The notes under the pieces: model-generated
What the model was told of the DNA's origin: nothing
What the model saw: only the letters and a program-made list of their open reading frames with translations
Database searches by the model: none
NCBI RefSeq assembly: GCF_009755885.1
Contig: NZ_VYIX01000001.1
Location: 1,072,586-1,136,585, forward strand
Origin: Brachyspira sp. SAP_772
GTDB lineage: Bacteria; Spirochaetota; Brachyspiria; Brachyspirales; Brachyspiraceae
DNA: 64,000 bases
Direction: 5' to 3'
Program-made: the position numbers and the translations under genes
Shown: positions 58,188 through 64,000 of the stretch, piece after piece
Position numbering within the stretch: position 1 is the first letter of the stretch
Layout of the letters: each line of letters opens with the position of its first letter

Positions 58188-58652
58188 TTAATTTGTTGCC
58201 GTATTTGTCTCTACAATATGGTTTGTATAGAGAGAATATAGCCTATATGAAGCTCTATCTGTAGTATATGCTTTATTATTCATTTCAAAAGCGTATAGTT
58301 CCCAATTATAATGGTCAAGTATTTTAAACTGAAAAATATATCTATTGGTATCTATTGTACCTATAATGTCTACATAACGCATATAATCATCTTCTGCTAT
58401 AAAATCTTCCCATTCAACTGTATTAAAGGACGTTATTAAATCCTCTATTTTTATATCAGGATACATTGTAAAGGAGCTTTTTTTTATTAATCCGATGGCA
58501 TCAAATTTTCTGCTTCTAACATCTACATCATTAGTATATATATTATTTGTTATATTATCAGTATATTGCCTGCTTTCATAAACTAACTTTTTCTCACAAG
58601 ATATGATAAATATTTCAACAAACAATAATGAAATAATTAACAATTTATTCAT
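58188..58652 (-). CDS. Putative lipoprotein
   Basis: 154 residues. N-terminal signal with lipobox-like FIISC-EKK, so likely a lipoprotein anchored through Cys19. The rest is Tyr/Asp-rich with EWEDFIAEDDYMRYVDIIGTI. No motif known. AGGA lies 10 bases before the ATG. Convergent with the hydrolase. Confidence 0.75.
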   Translation of the reverse strand: MNKLLIISLLFVEIFIISCEKKLVYESRQYTDNITNNIYTNDVDVRSRKFDAIGLIKKSSFTMYPDIKIEDLITSFNTVEWEDFIAEDDYMRYVDIIGTIDTNRYIFQFKILDHYNWELYAFEMNNKAYTTDRASYRLYSLYTNHIVETNTATN

Positions 58653-58794
58653 TATTCAAAATCCTATCATTTTTAATATATAATTTTAATAATAAATTTC
58701 AATTATATTTTTTATTAAATAATATAGTTTAACTATCTCGGAAAATAAAACAAATAAAATAATGTTAGATAAAATTAAAAATATTAAATTATCC

Positions 58795-58823
58795 TTGACT
58801 TAATTTTTTATTTATGATAGCAT
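58795..58823 (+). promoter_or_regulatory. gap promoter
   Basis: TTGACT (58795-58800), 17-base spacer, TAGCAT (58818-58823). AAGGAG precedes the ATG at 58874 by 7 bases. Confidence 0.5.
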
Positions 58824-58858
58824 AGTTTTATATGTTCGTATATAGAATATTATTTTAA

Positions 58859-59917
<1,059 letters not shown>

Positions 59918-59953
59918 TAATAAATTATAATAATTAATTTATTAGGCTATAAT

Positions 59954-59990
59954 AAGGGTGCATAATATTATAAATTATAGCACCCTTTAA
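59954..59990 (+). terminator. gap terminator
   Basis: AAGGGTGC (59954-59961) pairs with GCACCCTT (59980-59987), with additional AT pairs inside and a short T-rich tail. Partial readthrough to pgk is possible. Confidence 0.7.
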
Positions 59991-60031
59991 ATTTTTAATA
60001 AGTATAAAAAATAATAATTAAGGATACAAAA

Positions 60032-61231
60032 ATGAAAAAATCAGTAAAAGACATAGATATTAAAGGCAAAAAAGTCATAATGAGAGTTGACTTCAATGTA
60101 CCTCTTGATAAAGAAACAAGCTCTAAAATTACAGACACTACAAGAGTAGATGCTGCTATGCCTACTATTGAATATATTCTCTCTCAGGGTGCTTCTCTTA
60201 TACTTATGAGCCACTTAGGAAGACCAAAAGGGGAAGCTAATCCTAAATATTCTCTAAAACCTGTTTATGATTATTTGAAAACTAAACTCCCTAACAATAA
60301 AGTTATTTTTGCTAATGATTGTATAGGTGAAGAAGTAAAAAAACTTGCTTCTGAATTAAAGTCAGGAGACGTACTTTTACTTGAAAACTTAAGATATCAT
60401 GCTGAAGAAGAGAAAAATGATGCAGCATTCTCTAAACAATTGGCTGAGTTAGCTGATGTTTATGTTAATGATGCATTTGGTACGGCACACAGAGCACATG
60501 CTTCTACTGCTGGAATAGTATCTGCTAAAGCCGGAATGCCTGCTGTTGCTGGTTTCTTAATGGAGAAAGAGATACAATATTTAGGTGATGCTGTTGCTAA
60601 CCCTGCTCGTCCTTTTGTTGCTATAATTGGCGGAGCTAAAGTTTCTTCTAAAATCTCTGTACTTAAAAACTTACTTAACAAAGTAGACACTTTAATTGTT
60701 GTTGGCGGTATGGCTTATACTTTCTTTAAGGCTAAGGGATTAGAAATAGGTTCTTCTTTATGCGAAGATGATTATATTGCTACTGCTAAAGAGATTATGG
60801 ATAAGGCTAAAGAATTAAACAAAACTTTATATTTACCTGTTGATAATGTTATAGCTGATAAATTTGATAATGATGCTGCTATAAAAGTTGTAGATTCTAC
60901 TGCTATACCTGCTGGTTGGATGGGTATGGATGTCGGACCTAAAACATTAACAGAAATTGAAGATATACTTAAAAATGCTAAAACAGTTGTTTGGAATGGA
61001 CCATTGGGTGTATTTGAAATGGCTAATTTTGCTAAGGGTACTTTTGAGGTTGCTAAGTTTATTGCTAATTCTGGTGCTGTAAGTATTATCGGCGGAGGCG
61101 ACAGTGTATCTGCTGTTAATAAATCTGGTGTTGCTGACAAGATGACTCACGTATCTACAGGTGGTGGAGCTTCTTTAGAGTTCCTTGAAGGAATAGAGCT
61201 TCCCGGTATCGCTGTATTACAAGATAAATAA
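60032..61231 (+). CDS. pgk: Phosphoglycerate kinase
   Basis: 399 residues; makes ATP from 1,3-bisphosphoglycerate. Substrate residues RVDFNVPLD, SHLGRP and NDAFGTAHRAHAS, hinge and nucleotide site GGAKVSSKI, WNGPLGVFEMANFAKGT and IIGGGDSVSAV; C-terminal STGGGASLEFLEG. All active-site segments are intact. AAGGAT precedes the ATG. Confidence 0.98.
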   Translation: MKKSVKDIDIKGKKVIMRVDFNVPLDKETSSKITDTTRVDAAMPTIEYILSQGASLILMSHLGRPKGEANPKYSLKPVYDYLKTKLPNNKVIFANDCIGEEVKKLASELKSGDVLLLENLRYHAEEEKNDAAFSKQLAELADVYVNDAFGTAHRAHASTAGIVSAKAGMPAVAGFLMEKEIQYLGDAVANPARPFVAIIGGAKVSSKISVLKNLLNKVDTLIVVGGMAYTFFKAKGLEIGSSLCEDDYIATAKEIMDKAKELNKTLYLPVDNVIADKFDNDAAIKVVDSTAIPAGWMGMDVGPKTLTEIEDILKNAKTVVWNGPLGVFEMANFAKGTFEVAKFIANSGAVSIIGGGDSVSAVNKSGVADKMTHVSTGGGASLEFLEGIELPGIAVLQDK

Positions 61232-61256
61232 TATATTTATTTAGTTTTAATAAAAT

Positions 61257-61297
61257 AAAAAGCCTATGATAGTTTTTTAGCTGTCAAAGGCTTTTTT
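61257..61297 (+). terminator. pgk terminator
   Basis: AAAAAGCCT (61257-61265) pairs with AGGCTTTTT (61288-61296), with an inner partly paired TGA-AG/CT-TCA extension, T-rich tail. Confidence 0.85.
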
Positions 61298-61486
61298 ATA
61301 AACTGTTTTAATTTTTTATAACTGTATAAAACTTTCAAGTTTTTTATGTATTACAAAATTAATAATAGTAGATTTTTGCATTAAATAAATTGAAATATTA
61401 AATCAATACAAATTTTAGTTTATTCTATTTTCTTAAACTTATATTAAAATAAATATTATAATATTTATTTTAGATAATCCCATTAC

Positions 61487-61514
61487 TTGACTTATTAATA
61501 TTTTATTATATAAT
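61487..61514 (+). promoter_or_regulatory. Promoter of the repeat-containing leader
   Basis: TTGACT (61487-61492), 16-base spacer, TATAAT (61509-61514); 8 bases to an ATG at 61523. Between the pgk terminator and the glycosyltransferase. Region 61298-61486 is AT-rich and holds nothing else I can name. Confidence 0.7.
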
Positions 61515-61522
61515 ATGCAAAC

Positions 61523-61666
<144 letters not shown>

Positions 61667-61701
61667 GTAGCCTTTTTGTGTTTAAACTATAGGGATTTTT
61701 T

Positions 61702-62814
61702 ATGCAGGAAAAGTTTGATATATGTTTTTTATGTAATGGACATAATTATGCTATAAATTTAGGTATAACAATAGTATCATTATTGGTAAACTCTGATGAA
61801 TATGATAATTTTTATTTTCATGTACTTACTAGTGATATGACAGAAGAAGACAGGAAGAAATTAATATTATTAAAAGAAATAAAAGATTTTGACATAAAAT
61901 TTTATGATATAGATGACAAAATTATTGATAAGTATAAAAAATTAGAAAAAGGGAAAAATCCTGCTTGGTGGGGATATCATGTTTTATTGAAACTAGAAGT
62001 TCCCAATATACTTAAAGATTTAGATAAAGTATTATTTTTAGATATTGATCTTATTATATTGAAAAGTTTGAAAGAAATATTTAATGAAAATATAGATGAT
62101 TACTGTTTATTAACATGTTATTTGGAGGATTCCATATATTTTATGAATAACGATAACTATGAGGTATATTCCAAAATATACTCTGATTCTGTTGCTAGGC
62201 GTCTTAAAGTAGGTAAAAAACTATTAGATTGGATTCCTGGCGGATTTATGTATCTGAATTTGAAAAAATTAAGAGAAATGTATGATGAAGAAAAAATAAT
62301 TAATTATATTTCATATCTAATTGATAATGGAACAGCACCTCTTGAAGAGAGAATCATTAACCATTTTCTTAATAAAGATCGTTATATAAAAAGATTTGGT
62401 CCTTGTTATCATAGAAATGATGGAATATGGTTGGATGATAAATATATAGAAGATATGTATATAGCACATTGTACATGCGGTAAAATTTTTAGCACAGAAA
62501 GTCACTGGATACCTAAATATAAAAATAAAGTTTTGCATCTTGGATGGAAGTATTTAACTATGACTCAGTGGTTTAAGGAAGATCCTATTTATTTTTTAGA
62601 GAATTATTCAAAATATAATACCCATTTTATAAGTAATGAATTAGCCGATATAAAAAACAAAACTAGTGAAGAAAAATTAAAGAAATTAAATGAAATTAAT
62701 AAGGCTAATGAAGAAAAATTAATTAAAGTAATTAATAAGATAGTTTGGTTTATACCTATAAGAAATATTAGGAATAACGTTAGGAACAAAATGAAAGCTT
62801 ATTTTAATATTTAA
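61702..62814 (+). CDS. Glycosyltransferase family 8
   Basis: 370 residues. N-terminal FDICFLCNGHNYAINLGITIVSLL, metal/nucleotide DxD in KVLFLDIDLIIL, mid-protein WIPGGFMYLNLKKL, and LHLGWKYLT (HxGxxKpW-like). A short basic helical tail follows. GT8 enzymes add glucose or galactose to LOS core. AGGGA 6 bases before the ATG. Expression may depend on the leader upstream, making this a candidate phase-variable LOS gene. Confidence 0.9.
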   Translation: MQEKFDICFLCNGHNYAINLGITIVSLLVNSDEYDNFYFHVLTSDMTEEDRKKLILLKEIKDFDIKFYDIDDKIIDKYKKLEKGKNPAWWGYHVLLKLEVPNILKDLDKVLFLDIDLIILKSLKEIFNENIDDYCLLTCYLEDSIYFMNNDNYEVYSKIYSDSVARRLKVGKKLLDWIPGGFMYLNLKKLREMYDEEKIINYISYLIDNGTAPLEERIINHFLNKDRYIKRFGPCYHRNDGIWLDDKYIEDMYIAHCTCGKIFSTESHWIPKYKNKVLHLGWKYLTMTQWFKEDPIYFLENYSKYNTHFISNELADIKNKTSEEKLKKLNEINKANEEKLIKVINKIVWFIPIRNIRNNVRNKMKAYFNI

Positions 62815-62981
62815 AAAATAATTTATAAAAAATGTAAATTAGATTGAGTTAAAGTACATATATAAATTTTATTTAATATACAATTTATGGGTTAGATAAC
62901 TTAAAATTTTAAAAAACTAATATAGAACTTAAAAATTAAATTCATATAATTTATATTACTAATATTTTGATTATATAATCT

Positions 62982-64000
62982 TTATTTTTCAATTAGCCAT
63001 TCATCGCCATATTGTTTTACTTCTAAAATTAAAAACTCCCCCATATCCTCATTACTAATGCATAAAACATCATCAGAATAAATTGTTATATCATCAAGTT
63101 TCATTTGATTATTTATGATATCAAGATAAGAATCAATCTCCTGAGTTACCAAAAACCAGTCAGCATCCATACCTTCTGGAGCTCCGTCATTTTGTTTATT
63201 TTCTTCCAAATTCTTTTTTATCTCTTCAAAACTATTTTCTAAACTTTTAATATAGTTATCAGAAAAATATCCTGACTCTCTAAACTTAGATATGTAATCA
63301 TTAGCATTAAACATATTAATTTCATAATATCCGCCACTTTCAAAATTAAACTCAACTATTTTGTTAAAGACTTCATTTATTTCATCATAATTTTTAGCAT
63401 ACCATTTGCATGCATTATAATATGCTTTCTCTTTAGTGCTTTTATCGTTAGAATCTATTTGTTCAGGAGTTTTTTTATATATACCAGTAAATCCATAGCT
63501 TCCATTAGGCTCTGTTACCATAATAGTGTTAGCATTTATAGGCTGAATTGATATAATATAACCGCCATCAGCTCCCACAATCTCTTCATAATCTAAAGTA
63601 TTGGCACCTATAGCACAATAAGGTTCAACATATTGATTTTCTTCTAATATCATTTTACTTGTATCTGTGCTTTGAATATTAGTTACTGTTTGTCCGTTCT
63701 CATTTGTTATTATATTAATGGCATATAAATAAAAACTATCATCATCATTTTTATTTAACTCAATAGAAGCATTATTATTTAAATATATACCGTTAAAATT
63801 ATAAGTATTAATATCCCCTACTTCTTCTGCTTTATAGTCTGACTCATTTATTAATATACCTTCTTGTCTTTCATTATATTTATCAAAAGTTACATCTGCT
63901 TTATTCTCATAAGGGAAATTATCAAAATTAGGATTTTCTTTTACTTCTCTGTAATAATAATTAGAATAATAATTTTCTCTTTCCCATTTAGTAATTATAG
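62982..64000 (-). CDS. Hypothetical protein, N-terminus beyond window
   Basis: The frame is open from the C-terminal stop at 62982 to the window edge (340 codons). An internal Met at 63653 is not a believable start since the frame continues upstream (...TDTSKMILEENQYVEPYCAIGANTLDYEE...). Acidic, Asn/Tyr-rich, with KWEREN-type segments at the edge; no motif recognised. The 167-base gap from the glycosyltransferase shows nothing. Confidence 0.8.
   Translation of the reverse strand, partial: IITKWERENYYSNYYYREVKENPNFDNFPYENKADVTFDKYNERQEGILINESDYKAEEVGDINTYNFNGIYLNNNASIELNKNDDDSFYLYAINIITNENGQTVTNIQSTDTSKMILEENQYVEPYCAIGANTLDYEEIVGADGGYIISIQPINANTIMVTEPNGSYGFTGIYKKTPEQIDSNDKSTKEKAYYNACKWYAKNYDEINEVFNKIVEFNFESGGYYEINMFNANDYISKFRESGYFSDNYIKSLENSFEEIKKNLEENKQNDGAPEGMDADWFLVTQEIDSYLDIINNQMKLDDITIYSDDVLCISNEDMGEFLILEVKQYGDEWLIEK

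Noticed and set aside
60460-61150. Minus-strand frames inside pgk
   Set aside because: Shadows of a strongly coding gene, without starts or motifs.

Overview
The window is very AT-rich (by eye about a quarter G+C) and reads as the chromosome of a diderm, anaerobe-like spirochaete, most probably Brachyspira. That assignment is inference from base composition, gene families and gene style; no database was consulted. I saw no phage, transposase, CRISPR array or rRNA. The DNA looks like ordinary core chromosome, and the unusual signals are mostly in the intergenic DNA and at gene starts.

Layout. 1-14.6 kb: end of gpsA, an orphan cheA, ugd, an odd metallophosphoesterase, a FUSC-type membrane protein, an MFS carrier, a dihydrouridine synthase, and a tldD/tldE operon led by an unknown protein with a possible winged-helix end. 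14.8-20 kb: acn, icd and gltA on the minus strand, i.e. the oxidative branch from citrate to 2-oxoglutarate. 20-24 kb: DUF308 protein, Spy/CpxP-like periplasmic protein, MinD-like ATPase with a tiny HEAT-like partner, MATE exporter. 24-30.6 kb: a complete L-ascorbate PTS and catabolic operon (ulaC, G, A, B, E, F, D plus a HAD phosphatase) behind a consensus promoter. 30.6-36 kb: metF, and a methionine synthase split into metH and a separate activation-domain gene, with a decayed small secreted protein between. 36-41 kb: a GlmU-like uridylyltransferase, secreted and envelope proteins, and an LptF/G permease. 41-50 kb: proS, hflX, yqeK, ymdB and rny. 50-54.5 kb: a lone groEL, an antiporter and msrB. 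54.6-58.6 kb: tRNA-Lys, tRNA-Glu, a LytR_C-type protein, rsfS and envelope proteins. 58.8-61.2 kb: gap and pgk. 61.4-62.8 kb: a glycosyltransferase behind a tetranucleotide repeat. The window ends inside an unknown gene.

Most interesting signals. (1) Upstream of the family 8 glycosyltransferase lie a promoter, a possible leaderless short ORF containing 15 AAGC units, and a strong terminator hairpin that the ORF reads into. Repeat slippage would move the stop codon relative to the hairpin, so this could be a phase-variable attenuator. (2) At least seven starts have a sigma70-like promoter whose -10 box ends 6-9 nt before the ATG and no Shine-Dalgarno sequence, suggesting widespread leaderless mRNAs. 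(3) A dispersed intergenic repeat (four copies here) carries hairpins with a compensatory base-pair change. (4) ulaE and a small secreted protein both have ATA where the initiating ATG should be; the small protein also carries a frameshift at an A7 tract.

Many start sites below were moved from the longest possible reading frame to the codon with a proper ribosome binding site or a leaderless promoter; each entry says why.
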